From Procambarus clarkii (lineage: Eukaryota; Arthropoda; Malacostraca; Decapoda; Cambaridae): 64,000 nucleotides of DNA. The stretch is from contig NC_091175.1 of NCBI RefSeq assembly GCF_040958095.1, positions 17,152,975 to 17,216,974 of the forward strand, in the 5' to 3' direction. The notes beneath the pieces were generated by a model, which was given only the letters and a program-made list of their open reading frames with translations, ran no database searches and was not told where the DNA came from. This document shows, piece after piece, positions 48,453-61,370 of the stretch (within the stretch, counting starts at the first letter, position 1; each line of letters begins with the position of its first letter). The translations under genes were made by a program, and so were the position numbers.

Positions 48453-49140
48453 AGTACCACAGAGACACAGAAGACACAGAAAAGGAAACAAGAATCCCCG
48501 GGGTAACTAAAATATAGTGAGCACATATCCGCCCACCTCACTGCCCCTGACACGACTGCGGTCTCCCCTCAGGAGGGGGGAGGCCAGGGCATGAAGGGCG
48601 AGGGGTAAGGAAGTGAGGGGTAAGGGAAGGAAGTGAGGACACACGAGCATGGGGAGCTGAGGATACAAGGGGAAAGGAAGTGAAGGTAAGAATAGGGAAA
48701 TGAAGCAGGAAAGGGGAGAGTGAAGTGAGAATGGCGTAGCAGAAACGAAATTGAGTGAGTGAGAGTTGTTGAAGGGAGAAGAGGGGAATACAGATATGAG
48801 GAATAAGTGATGGAAAATGGAAAGGGAAGAGCAAGGCAGGAGTAAATGAGGAAGAGATGATGAAGGAAAGGCACATGGGAAGGGGAGACAAATGGGAAAG
48901 AAATGATAAGAAAGGGAAGGTTTTCAGACGATAGAAATCTGGTGTTGTGGATGGTGAAGAAAACGAAACGAAGAATAAATTACGATAAAATTGAAGAGGA
49001 GAAAAATGGATTAGAAAGAGAGGAGGAAGTAGAGGAGAGGAGGAAGACTACAGAGAAGCAGCAAAGGAAAGAGCTGGAGAGAGAGAGAAAAAAAGATAAG
49101 CAATAACGGTAACGACTTAATTACTGGCTGTGTGTGTGTG

Positions 49141-49141
<1 letters not shown>
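48453..49141. other. Purine-rich spacer, no gene recognised
   Basis: Strong A/G bias on the plus strand from about 48560 to 49110. Frames are low-complexity. Confidence 0.55.

Positions 49142-49201
<60 letters not shown>
49142..49201. repeat. (AG)n microsatellite
   Basis: About 30 AG dinucleotides preceded by (TG)n. Confidence 0.95.
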
Positions 49202-49203
<2 letters not shown>

Positions 49204-49458
49204 GCTTCCCAGGTATTAGGATCTCCTGGGTAGAGGAGATCTATCTGTTTGGGACATTGTGGTGTTGTCTGGGTGTTGTGGCTCAGCGCTTGAGGGTGTG
49301 TGGTGGGGGGAGGTGTTGAGTGTGAGTGTGGTTGAGACTAGTATACTGCACATATTTCTAATGTCTCACACATGTCTAGGGTGGACATAGAGTCCATTGA
49401 CAAGTGGGCCTTTTAATTAGGTACGGGTGAGCATCATTCCAACACCCCCCCCCCCATC
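49202..49458. other. No gene recognised
   Basis: Short spacer with a C-run at 49444-49454. Confidence 0.5.
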
Positions 49459-49870
49459 CTCACATTCCAGCTCCTTGTCCTCGGATCCCAGATCCTTGTC
49501 CTCGGATCCCAGCTCCTTGTCCTCGGATCCCAGCTCCTTGTCCTCGGATCCCAGCTCCTTGTCCTCGGATCCCAGCTCCTTGTCCTCGGATCCCAGCTCC
49601 TTGTCCTCGGATCCCAGGTCCTTGCCATCGTACCCCAGCTCCTTGTCCTCATACCCCAGCACCTTGTCCTCATACCCCAGCACCTTGTCCTCATACCTCA
49701 GCTCCTTGTCCTCATACCTCAGCTCCTTTATGTCCTCATACCCCAGCTCCTTGTCCTCATACCCCAGCACCTTGTCCTCATACCCCAGCACCTTGTCCTC
49801 TTACCTCAGCTCCTTGTCCTCATACCTCAGCTCCTTCATGTCCTCATACCCCAGCTCCTTGTCCTCATAT
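49459..49870. repeat. 21-bp minisatellite (ATCCCAGCTCCTTGTCCTCGG), locus 2
   Basis: About 20 units of the same 21-bp motif found at 36395-37293, with CTCGGATCCCAG variants on the left and CTCATACCCCAG variants on the right. A block with a 24-bp unit (CTTTATGTCC / CTTCATGTCC) is duplicated near 49728 and 49833. The flanks of the two loci are not similar. Confidence 0.95.
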
Positions 49871-50309
49871 GGTAGTGGTCCAGAGTGAATTTAAATGGCC
49901 GTAGATTTTGCAACTTCGAAACTCAGTTGTCATTTGCATTTCGAATCTCCATAGGTATTCAAGATAAATTTCAACCTGCCCATCAGGCTGATATGTCAAT
50001 CAACTACCGACAGGCAGCTAACTCCTGGTTACACTCTGCCATCTTCAGGACAAAATATGCAACCTACTGCTACAGCTATCATTGACTTATTGGAAATTGA
50101 TAAGATTGATGAAGATTAAGCCACCCAAGAGGTGGCACGGGCATGAATAGCCCGTAATGGATATTGATAAGCTGATTGGGCCAATATGGCTATTGGCCCA
50201 TTGTATGGGAGCTTCACCTCAATCTCGGGAATACTTTCCGCTGCTTCAAATTGCATTAACTTGTACACTGTTTCGTTGACACTTATCAACGAAACAGTGC
50301 CTTAATAAA
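49871..50309. other. No gene recognised
   Basis: Mixed DNA. A short CAGCTAACTCCTGGTTACA near 50017 may be a relic of the SINE body. Confidence 0.45.
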
Positions 50310-50395
50310 ACTAAAAAATGAATTTTGGAGCGTTGATTTTTTAACTTCCTCTTCAAGTGAAGAGGAACAAAAGAAAAATAGAGAAGGATATTTAT
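50310..50395 (+). mobile_element. Diverged fragment resembling the Penelope-like 3' arm
   Basis: AAAATGAATTTTGGAG.GTTGATTTTT and AGTGAAGAGGAACAAAAGAAA correspond to AAAATGAATTTTGGAGAATT and AGTGAAAAGAAATGTACGAA in the arm at 43207-43265. Short and diverged, so tentative. Confidence 0.45.
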
Positions 50396-50870
50396 TGGAA
50401 GGGATGATTTCAGGGCTCAAGACTGTATTTCATCTTGGAATCATGTATTATGGGGTTTGAGTTTCCACTGAGCAGATACAAGCTCTTGGGCCCCCAGCTG
50501 CAAGTGAATGTGGCGTCTATATATATAACACTTGGTCTTAAACATTTTCAACAGTGTTTCACACCCTGGTGGCTTGTAGTTTTAGTCTGATGTTTAGTGC
50601 CTGTTTGTCCAGGGCTTCACAGAGCTCCTGGATTGTGTAGTCATCTGGTGGACGGTGTTTTGCAGCTCTTCTCAGCGCCTTATTTTACACTGCTTCTAGT
50701 TTCAGCCTGTTAGTTTGCTGCGAGGAATATACAAAGATTCAATGTTCATACAAGGTTTATGCATATATACAAGGAATACAGAAAGGTATTCGAGCTATGG
50801 CTGGACTAGAGTATAACAAGGAAGGCTGTATATAACAAGTATAACGACGGGTTGAATGGGGGTCAGAGGT
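50396..50870 (-). pseudogene. C-terminal remnant of a non-LTR retrotransposon protein
   Basis: On the minus strand one frame reads TNRLKLEAV, a stop, NKALRRAAK, PPDDYTIQELCEALD and NIRLKLQATRV, then a stop where Trp is expected. The arrangement (a VQN.ALR block followed by a short helical domain) is that of the region after the reverse transcriptase in Jockey- or I-like LINEs. It is distinct from the CR1-like copies in the window. Confidence 0.55.
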
Positions 50871-51384
50871 CAGGCCAGCCACGTGCGGGTCAGTTGTTAC
50901 GCGAAAAAGAGTTGATTTTCACGTGATGAAGTAGACATTGGGGGAAACGAGTTGGGAGTGGGATGATTGACGGAGTTGCTGTATAGTTGAGGACTGGCCA
51001 GATGTGTGAGTGGCAGCTGGTGGAGGAAGTGGAAGGGAGGGTGGAGTAGAGGGAGTTTGGAGTGATACTCGGAGAGAGAGAGAGAGACTGTGCTGCCTTG
51101 ACTCGTGAACAGAGGTCACTGGAGATTGTGGTGGTAGAGCCAGGGCCTCTGGTGGTAGTGATGGTGATAGTGGTGGTGGTGGTGGTGAAGCCAGGGCCTC
51201 TGGTGGTGGTGAAGCCAGTAATGTGGAGCACGCACAGGGGGGTAGAGGGGGTGGTGGGGGGGTTGTTGATGATAATACATGATAATAGTGTTGATGAACT
51301 GAGTTAGATTGCATCACTATCAGTTAGCACGAGCAATGAACTAATGGGAAAGTGGTGTCACTTAAGTGATAGTTCAAGTGTATG
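50871..51384. other. No gene recognised; GGT-rich patch 51130-51260
   Basis: G/T-rich with interrupted GGT repeats. Frames on either strand are low-complexity. Confidence 0.5.
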
Positions 51385-51785
51385 AGAGAGTGAGAGGGTG
51401 TAGGAGACTGTGAGAGGGTGTAGGAGACAGTGAGAGGGTGTAGGAGACTGTGAGAGGGTGTAGGAGACTGTGAGACAGCGTAGGAGACTGTGAGAGGGTG
51501 TAGGAGACTGTGAGAGGGTGTAGGAGACTGTGAGAGGGTGTAGGAGACTGTGAGAGGGTGTAGGAGACTGTGAGAGGGTGTAGGAGACTGTGAGAGGGTG
51601 TAGGAGACTGTGAGAGGGTGTAGGAGACTGTGAGAGGGTGTAGGAGACTGTGAGAGGGTGTAGGAGACTGTGAGAGGGTGTAGGAGACTGTGAGAGGGTG
51701 TAGGAGACTGTGAGAGGGTGTAGGAGACTGTGAGAGGGTGTAGGAGACTGTGAGAGGGTGTAGGAGACTGTGAGAGGGTGTAGGA
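51385..51785. repeat. 20-bp minisatellite (TGAGAGGGTGTAGGAGACTG)
   Basis: About 20 units, nearly identical apart from ACAGCG at about 51475 and ACAGTG at 51427. Very homogeneous, so recently expanded. Confidence 0.95.
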
Positions 51786-51929
51786 TAATGAACTATCTGG
51801 CGAAAGAGAAGCATTGGGTACATATTACATAGAAGGGTCTATAATCGTAAAAAAAAAAAGAAGAGACGGGGCCCAAGAACAGAAGCTCGACGCTAATAAG
51901 ATCAACTAGATAAGTACACCTAGGAGAGC
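51786..51929. other. Short spacer
   Basis: Contains an A-run of 11 at 51850-51860. Nothing else recognised. Confidence 0.5.
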
Positions 51930-52035
51930 GTACACACATTGATTGTCACTGTCAACCACCAATTGATTGACGGTCGAGGGGCTGGACCAAAGAGCCAAAG
52001 CTCAACTCCCGCAAGCTCATCTAGGTGAGCACAAC
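51930..52035 (+). mobile_element. LINE 3' untranslated fragment
   Basis: ACCAATTGATTGACGGTCGA, GACCAAAGAGCCAAAGCTCA, CCCGCAAGCTCATCTAGGTGAG match the 3' end of LINE copies A, B and E. It has no AC tail, unlike the other copies. Confidence 0.8.
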
Positions 52036-54405
<2,370 letters not shown>

Positions 54406-54409
54406 ATAA

Positions 54410-54600
54410 CCAACCACTTGGACTGGACGGTAGAGCGATGGTCTCGCTTCATGCAGATCGGCGTTCAATCCCCGACCGTCCAAGTGGTTAGGCTACCATT
54501 CCTTCCCCCCCCCCCCCACCCGTCCCAAATCCTTATCCTGACCCCTTCCCAGTGCTATATAGTCGTAATGTCTTGGCGCTTTCCCCTCCCTCCTCATATG
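54410..54600 (+). mobile_element. tRNA-derived SINE (GACGGTAGAGCGACGG family), copy 3
   Basis: CACTTGGACTGGACGGTAGA, GCGATGGTCTCGC, GGCGTTCAATCCCCGACCGT, a C-run at 54507-54518, GTCCCAAATCCTTATCCTG and CAGTGCTATATAGTCGTAAT. It is the most complete copy here. Confidence 0.85.
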
Positions 54601-54825
54601 ATCAAGTTGTTCTCGGTGTATGTGTGTGTGTATTCTCTCTACCGTTCCTGAGAACAAATGAGGAATTTCAACTCCTTTATTGACACTGTCGTGTACATGC
54701 AACACCATATTGCGAGTTTGTCTAAGGAAATGCGAGACGAGTGTTAAGAGGTAAATAGTGCGTAGAGAAGGTAAATCAGCTGTGCAAACTATCACGCCAC
54801 CTGTGGGCTCCAGAGCGGGTGGTTC

Positions 54826-55095
54826 ACTCTGTTCAGCTCTGGTGGGTTCACTCTGTTCAGCACTGGTGGGATCACTCTGTTCAGCACTGGTGGGTTCACT
54901 CTGTTCAGCACTGGTGGGTTCACTCTGTTCAGCACTGGTGGGTTCACTCTGTTCAGCACTGGTGGGTTCACTCTGTTCAGCACTGGTGGGTTCACTCTGT
55001 TCAGCACTGGTGGGTTCACTCTGTTCAGCACTGGTGGGTTCACTCTGTTCAGCACTGGTGGGTTCACTCTGTTCAGCACTGGTGGGTTCACTCGC
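54826..55095. repeat. 24-bp minisatellite (GTTCAGCACTGGTGGGTTCACTCT)
   Basis: About 11 nearly identical units. 24 is a multiple of 3 and the unit is stop-free, so frames stay open on both strands (Gly-Ser-Leu-Cys-Ser-Ala-Leu-Val; Asn-Pro-Pro-Val-Leu-Asn-Arg-Val). Confidence 0.95.
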
Positions 55096-55458
55096 TAACT
55101 GGAGCCTCGATCCTAAGTCGAAATATTACGGTTCTAATCCTCATCAAACTTTTTTTTCCCACTACCGCTCACAGGTTGTGTGAGAAGCTCGATCAGTGAA
55201 CTCAGCTCATCAATACGAGGCTATGAATCCTCACAAAACTACCTGAAGGAGTACCGCTGTCCACACACTTACCCTTCCACACCTTACCGACCCTTCATCA
55301 CTTTCCCTTCAACATTTTAACCATATATAACATTTGTTGGGGGTTACACATATACAATATATTCATCAAATATTAGACTGCAAATGACAAATTTAACATT
55401 TAATCATTATGTTGAAAATAACATGTTGGGTGATTTTTTTAGTAAGGATGGAGTTTGG
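55096..55458. other. No gene recognised
   Basis: AT-rich spacer leading into an AT microsatellite. Confidence 0.5.

Positions 55459-55545
<87 letters not shown>
55459..55545. repeat. (AT)n microsatellite
   Basis: About 43 AT dinucleotides. Confidence 0.95.
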
Positions 55546-55549
<4 letters not shown>

Positions 55550-55604
55550 ACACACATTCCAGCGAGTTTGGGAAATAATAGGGAAATAATATAAGTTGTT
55601 ATTG

Positions 55605-55889
55605 CTTGCACAGAGAAGGTGTATGACGGTTGACCCCCACCCGCCTACCAGTCATCCTGCAAAGTTTAGTGAGACAAGCCCCCAGCGCCAGGCCTTTAAC
55701 TTTAAACAGATAAGACACTCATTTATTGATAGAGGTAAGAATCTAAGTAAGAGAAAAGAATTAAGAGATAAGAATTTATGTAACTGTTTGCCTGTTCGAG
55801 GTTGGAACCAGGCGCTAGCCTCACTAAACTTTGCAGGATGACTGGTAGACGGGTTGGGGACGATCTTTGTGCCCCTGCCTCTGTGCAAG
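55605..55889. mobile_element. 285-bp inverted-repeat element (MITE-like)
   Basis: Ends CTTGCACAGAG and CTCTGTGCAAG. The arms of about 80-85 bp share GCCTACCAGTCATCCTGCAA and AGTTTAGTGAGRC..AGCGCC in inverted orientation, with several mismatches. The internal 125 bp is AT-rich. Open frames on both strands simply mirror each other. Confidence 0.8.
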
Positions 55890-56297
55890 ATATGCCAACT
55901 GATGCTATTTTCCAATCTCGTTAAATAAAGCAATCTATCGGCACTAAGATTACAGGGACGAAGAGAAAGTGATGAAGAGTAAAGGGTATGAAAGGTGTTG
56001 AGTGGTATGGAAGGACGTGAAAGAGATGGAAGGTAATGATGGGCAGGGAAGTTAATTAAGGAGAGGGAATGTGATGGATAAGAAAATTTGTTAAAGAGAG
56101 GGAAGTTAGTGGATTGGGAGCCCAGAGGTATCCAGATAGTGATGATTGTTAGTGATGAAGACAGTTACAGTGATGAAGACATGCATTTAATGAAGACTGT
56201 TACAGTGATGATACAGTGGATTGTACTGTCGATGGTTGCAGTGTTGCCCATTGTGTGTAACGAAGATGTTTACACTGAGGAAGATATACATTTATTT
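55890..56297. other. No gene recognised; GATGAAG repeats
   Basis: AG-rich sequence with AGTGATGAAGACAGTTACAG type repeats near 56150-56215. Confidence 0.5.
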
Positions 56298-56510
56298 GTA
56301 TTTTATACCACAGACGTGGCCATGTATTTACAATTCTAACCAGTTAATATAAATACATTTTCTTCTGCCCTCCATAACGTTCAGTAATTTATTGAACAAT
56401 CAACCCCAATATGTGATTGTAGTGCTTTTAAAATGCTAACCTAACCTACATACATAAATACATACATTTACGTCTGTCCTACATAAGCAGTGTTTGAGGA
56501 ATGTTATCTT
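56298..56510. repeat. Dispersed repeat, copy 2 (pairs with 46269-46510)
   Basis: Same block order as the copy 10 kb to the left, with a deletion between CTTCTGCCCTCCAT and GTTCAGTAATTTATTG. Confidence 0.8.
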
Positions 56511-56577
56511 ATACATAATGAAAGATAGTACGAAGTGAAGATGGTTAGAGTGATGAAGATAATACGTAGTGTAGATG

Positions 56578-56729
<152 letters not shown>

Positions 56730-56745
56730 CACGAAAAATAATATA

Positions 56746-58016
56746 GACGTCTTTCTTTAAGAATGTTCAACAGAGGCCAATGAAAGGGTTCTCCAGCATT
56801 GTCAAGGGATTCCAGCTCCTAAGAAAATATGCCGACAAGTATGGGCGATAGAACACGAACCATCCCACAGCGCCCACCGCGACAGTCTTGAGTCAAGGCT
56901 CCTGGAACATACTTCTCAGGATTTGCAGCTCAATCAGGTCGTCCATCAGATTGGAAGCATTCCTGACCAAACAACCCCTTTCTGTGTAGTCCAGGTATGG
57001 TATGGTGGTAATGGAGCCTCCCTGGAATGAGGGTACTGCTGGGGGTATTGCTTTAAGGTGGGTGGGGTTGGAATGGGTTTGTGGAGAAAGGATTAAAAGG
57101 GAGAAATCTTGCGTGGCAGGAGGGGGGAGGCTAGACATAATGGATAACAAAGGCTATTTTAAGAACGCTTTAAAATAAACTTTATGAGCTGAAAATATTA
57201 AAGTGAAGTAAATTAAGTTTGATTAAATTATATAAATTGATATATTGGCGTTACATCCATGCTTCTTGCCATCTTGGGAGTCTACGACCTAAACGCTAAG
57301 AAACATGGATTACCTTGGCAGGTAGTGAACAAGGAGAGAGGGGAAGAAGGGACTTCTTAAGAGACCAATTAGTCACACGTCAATAACAAAGACGATTCAT
57401 TCATTTTAAATAAATCCCGAAGTCTTCTACTTCAATAACCTCTTATATGTATGTAAATATATGTACACCATTGAAGATGAAATTATTAAATATATCAACG
57501 TAAAATAAAATATATATATATATGTGTTTAAATATCTAAAGTTCGAGATGAAAAATAAAAGATTTTCCGATATTTCACTATATTTCCTAACGTTTCGGTT
57601 CAGAGTCACTCTTTATAATAACTAAGAAAGGATAGACTAACGTATTCTTATTTCATAGATATTATAAATATCGAAGCATGTAAGTGAACACTTCACTATG
57701 CAAGTCTCTACGGATGCAATATAATGATGTCTAAGGAAACTACAAAACAATTTCGTTCTGTATGAATACAAAACTCAGGTCAAGATATTACAGACATTAT
57801 ACATGTAAGATTCAACGCTGACGTGGGATTTCTTTAGAACTTCATCCTAAAATGTAATGCTTGAAAATATTGCCTTGCGTTGAAGCAAGCTTCAACGCAA
57901 TAAATACTTCTTAAGCTCAAAAAAATTGCTTATGAGAAATCAAATTCACTGTGTTAGTGAAATGTTGAGCTCGGGGCGCGATATAAACATTATATAACCA
58001 GCAGTTGCGTAGTCTA
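56746..58016. other. No gene recognised
   Basis: Mixed then AT-rich DNA. No coding family, RNA gene or further transposon end was recognised. Confidence 0.5.
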
Positions 58017-58115
58017 AACCTCACACCAGAAGACGAGGAGACGACGACGTTTCGGTCCGTCTTGAGGGACTGTTAACCACGTCGTCGTTTCGACCGCATC
58101 TTCTGGTGTGAGATT
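58017..58115. mobile_element. Short foldback of the GACGACGACGTTTCGG family
   Basis: TCACACCAGAAGACGAGGAG and GACGACGTTTCGGTCCGTC face GTCGTCGTTTCGACCGC and TCTTCTGGTGTGAGA. It shares the ACGACGTTTCGGTCCGTC core with the insertions at 40475 and 47594 but has different outer ends. Confidence 0.7.
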
Positions 58116-58117
58116 TG

Positions 58118-58361
58118 AGCATAAGAACAAAGGTAACTGCAGAAGGCCTATTGGCCCATACGAGGCAGCTCCTATTTATAACCACCCTAATCCCACTCAT
58201 ATACACATGTCCAACCCCAGTTTGAAACAATCGAGGGACTCCACCTCCATCACGTTACGCGGTAATTGGTTCCACAAATCAACAACCCTGTTACCGAACC
58301 AGTATTTACCCAAGTCTTTCCTAAATCTAAACTTATCCAATTTATACCCATTGTTTCGTGT
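58118..58361 (-). pseudogene. C-terminal and 3' end of another CR1-like LINE
   Basis: The minus strand reads TRNNGYKLDKFRFRKDLGKY, WFGNRVVDLWNQLP and VMEVESLDCFKLGLD, then a stop and a 3' untranslated part containing GGGCCAATAGGCCTTCTGCAG. The layout (TRG/N..KL.., RVV..WN.LP, EVESLD.FK) matches the C-termini of copies A-D, but this is a different family with no AC tail. The 5' part is cut off at about 58361. Confidence 0.75.
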
Positions 58362-58385
58362 AGGGTCTTCATTTGGTCTTCAAAT

Positions 58386-58416
58386 CTTCAGCCTCGTTAT
58401 TGTGACTCATCGTCTG
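58386..58416 (+). mobile_element. Short fragment of the 39.5-kb element terminus
   Basis: TCAGCCTCGTTATTGTGACTC followed by ATCGTCTGCA matches the right end of the 39488-40301 insertion and, inverted, the left end of the 40475 foldback. Confidence 0.6.
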
Positions 58417-58439
58417 CAACCGGCTGCAGTGTTTTGGTT

Positions 58440-58630
58440 TGGTATTGGAGTTAAGGTCTATCAACCTCTGGAGGGTAATTAAGGTCTATCAACCTCTGAA
58501 GGGTGATTAAGGTCTATCAACCTCTGAAGGGTGATTAAGGTCTATCAACCTCTGAAGGGTGATTAAGGTCTATCAACCTCTGAAGGGTGATTAAGGTCTA
58601 TCAACCTCTGAAGGGTGATTATTAAGGTCT
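58440..58630. repeat. 28-bp tandem repeat (TCTATCAACCTCTGAAGGGTGATTAAGG)
   Basis: About six units, homogeneous except for a GAGG variant in the first and an extra ATT in the last. Confidence 0.95.
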
Positions 58631-59307
58631 AGCGAATCTTTAACAACAACAACAACATCTGAAGGTGGTTATTAAGGTCACCACAATAGCTTGCTGAGAC
58701 ACACCATCAAGTATACTTACAAAAGCAAACTTTCGGTTTATATACACCGAGAAATACATAATACAAGTACACCTCTATACAGACCCAAGTATAAACTGTG
58801 GCAAATTGAGGCACTTGGCAGTTTCTGGCCTCCGCTTGCACCTGAGCAATAATTAACAACCATTAAGCAAGCAAAAGTAACAACCCAGGTTTACAGAATG
58901 AGGTAATACGCATCACGACAATCAAAGCCTTGACAGTAACAACTAAACAGTTTGGGCAGCATCAAAGCGCTAATAACAGCAGACGCAGCCCAGACAGAAG
59001 AGAGCAGAGCTGTATTTCTCTTGCTAGTAAATTAACATATAACTGACTTCCCTTCTGAGCCCTTTACTCTAGAGATTCTAGAATCTACAGCCTAGACTCA
59101 AAGAATGTGAATGGAAGTCACTGATGCCAACATCTCTTATGACTCAAAACTCTACAGAGATGTCATTAACGCCTAGAGTTTACTGATGTCACCAACTCTA
59201 AGGTCCTAATGTTCATGACTTCAGTTGCCTGAAACCCAAAAAGTCACGCAAGAATCAGAATTCTATTTTCCTATCACTGCACCAATGCAAATATCGCTGG
59301 CAACATT
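58631..59307. other. No gene recognised
   Basis: Mixed composition. Nothing conserved recognised. Confidence 0.5.
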
Positions 59308-59385
59308 AGAACATAAGAATGAAGTAACTGCAGAGGGCCTATTGGCCCACACGAGGCAGCTCCTATTTATATCCACCCAATCTTA
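59308..59385 (-). mobile_element. 3' untranslated fragment of the 58.1-kb LINE family
   Basis: ACATAAGAATGAAGTAACTG, GGGCCTATTGGCCCACACG and AGGCAGCTCCTATTTAT match 58118-58190 in order. Confidence 0.8.
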
Positions 59386-59461
59386 TTGGATGGAACCATT
59401 ATATAATATCATATTATATATCATATCATATATCATATATAATATGGATCTGTAGTGTCCT

Positions 59462-59670
59462 TTAACACCCCTTAGCTACCATCTCACCTAGGTATATCGC
59501 CGAAGGGTAGCGTGGAGGACCACGGAGTATATATGGAATTATACCTGGAGTATACCTAGAGTAAGTTCTTGGGGTATTATACCCCACCTGGAGCGAGGCT
59601 TCACTGGTGATAGCTTGATCTAACAGGCTGTTGCTTGCAGCAGCCTGCAAGCCAATTGGTTCGTCACTTA
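59462..59670 (-). pseudogene. C-terminal tail remnant of a LINE protein (tentative)
   Basis: A minus-strand frame reads GLQAAASNSLLDQAITSEASLQ. An AAA.NSLLDQ tail is typical of the end of some LINE proteins. The rest of the frame is AT-rich and unconvincing. Confidence 0.4.
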
Positions 59671-59733
59671 TTGCAGGAACTATTGTTTAGTTGTTACTTG
59701 ATCACGTGATACAAAAATTTTAAATAAAAATTG

Positions 59734-59960
59734 GTCCTATCGTTGCTCATTGGTCTACGTTCTCGACTCGCAATCGAGTATCCCGGGTTCGATTCCCGGG
59801 CGGGACAGGACGGCATGGGCACATTCCCTTTTATCTGATGCCTCTGTTCACCTTGCAGTTGCCAGAGAGTTAAGCAACTGTTATGGGGCTGTATCTTGGA
59901 GAGATCAGTAGTTCGACGTACATGGGACATCGATACAAGCCTAAATTCAGGCTTCCTGCC
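59734..59960 (+). mobile_element. tRNA-derived SINE with alanine-like anticodon
   Basis: Positions 59734-59806 form a tRNA-like head: acceptor GTCCTAT against GCGGGAC with one mismatch and G-T pairs, anticodon stem CTCGA/TCGAG around CTCGCAA (anticodon CGC), and T arm CCGGG/CCCGG around TTCGATT. It is followed by GACAGGACGGCATGGGCACA, a TTATCTGATGCC block and CTGTTCACCTTGCAGT, the SINE body seen at 35.8 kb. Confidence 0.8.
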
Positions 59961-59984
59961 CACCCACCCCCCACCAACGGGTAT

Positions 59985-60178
59985 TAAACACGTGTTTAAT
60001 ACCTTTAATACACACCAAACACGTGTATTAAACATGTATATAATGCCTTTAATACCTTTAATATACACCATACACGTGTATTAAACGTGTTTAATACCTT
60101 TAATGTACACCAAACACGTGTATTAAACGTGTTTAATACCTTAAATATACACCATACACATGTATTAAACACGTGTAT
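59985..60178. repeat. 42-bp tandem repeat of palindromic AAACACGTGT / GTGTTTAATACC blocks
   Basis: Units contain ACACGTGTATTAAAC, GTGTTTAATACCTTTAAT and a TACACCA linker. The blocks are partly self-complementary and include CACGTG. Confidence 0.85.
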
Positions 60179-60309
60179 GACAAATAATATCATTGTCTTG
60201 GAAAACTTTCGGGGCGCCACAAGCCTGGGGTAGAGTTGGTTGTTATTCCAAATGGCGCCGAGTGATTACATTCCAACTAGCGGCCCGGGACCCTAAATGA
60301 AGAGCCCCT

Positions 60310-60460
60310 GAGCGGCGGGACGTCCTGACGGCCAAACGACTCCGAAAAGGCATCCCACAAAGTGTTGACAAAAGCGCAGCGAACTGGCGACCCAAACACA
60401 ATGGGGGGGATCACCGACCACCAGGGGAGGATTCGAACCCTTTACCCGGGACGGTGGTGG
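60310..60460 (-). mobile_element. Possible tRNA-derived SINE, minus strand
   Basis: On the minus strand AGGGTTCGAATCCTCCCC is a strong B box preceded by a C-rich T-arm-like stretch, and GGTCGGTGATCC follows it. No body match to the other families was found. Confidence 0.4.
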
Positions 60461-61020
60461 GGGAGAGAGAGAGATGGAGGGGTGAAGGTAGACAGGATTA
60501 AGTGTTTCCAATCTTTTCGTTCAACTGGTTCGCTTAACCGGACTCTGCTGCTTTATTTCCTCGCCCAAGAGGTAGAGCATCCGACGAATCATTCTGGCAG
60601 CGGAGCGAGAAGCTCTGACATGGTCTAAAACTGATGTGGATTCACGGGTTGTGGGGTTGAGACATGGGGACCATTGGCCTTATCCAGTCAACAATGTAAT
60701 AGATATACTCAATGGGCTCCTTGTATCTATCGCCAGCAACACTGACGGCTCCCTAGCGAGGCCTCGACGCGGCCTAACTCTTGTCTCAAGATATATCTAT
60801 TATCTTGCACCAACACACCTTCAAGAAATTCATGGGGTCGTAATCGATAGTGGTAATGCTCTATTGGAGACCGTCTTCTATATATAGGCAGGACGCGGTG
60901 GTTCAGTACTGAACAATGTTGTGTTTGTAACTTTCGGATTATAACATGCCTGCTATTGTCCTTTACTGGCCGGACTCTTGGACTCGGGAATGGGGGATAT
61001 ACATTCCAGCCTACTCTTAC

Positions 61021-61023
<3 letters not shown>
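60461..61023. other. No gene recognised
   Basis: Mixed composition; nothing conserved recognised. Confidence 0.5.

Positions 61024-61107
<84 letters not shown>
61024..61107. repeat. (GT)n microsatellite at a LINE 3' end
   Basis: About 42 GT dinucleotides continuous with the LINE fragment to the right. Confidence 0.95.
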
Positions 61108-61111
<4 letters not shown>

Positions 61112-61370
61112 ACCTAATTGTGCTTACGGGGATTGAGCTCTGGCTCTTTGGTCCCGCCTCTCTACTGTCAATCAACTGGTGTACAGATTCCTGAGCCTAT
61201 TAAGCTCTATCATATCTACATTTGAAACTGTGTATGGAGTCAGCCTCCACCACATCACTGCCTATTGCATTCCATTTACTAACTACTCTGACACTGAAAA
61301 AGTTCTTTCTAACGTCCCTGTGGCTCATGTGAGTACTCAGTTTCCACCTGTGTCCCCTTGTTCGTGTCCC
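61106..61370 (-). mobile_element. CR1/L2-like LINE 3' fragment, minus strand
   Basis: On the minus strand it carries the C-terminus of the copies A/B protein (RTRGHRWKL..MSHRDVR, RVVSKWNAIG, DSIHSFKC) and the 3' untranslated end, then GGTAAGTACAC and (AC)n. The 5' edge at 61370 has no AC tract, unlike most other copies. Confidence 0.9.
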
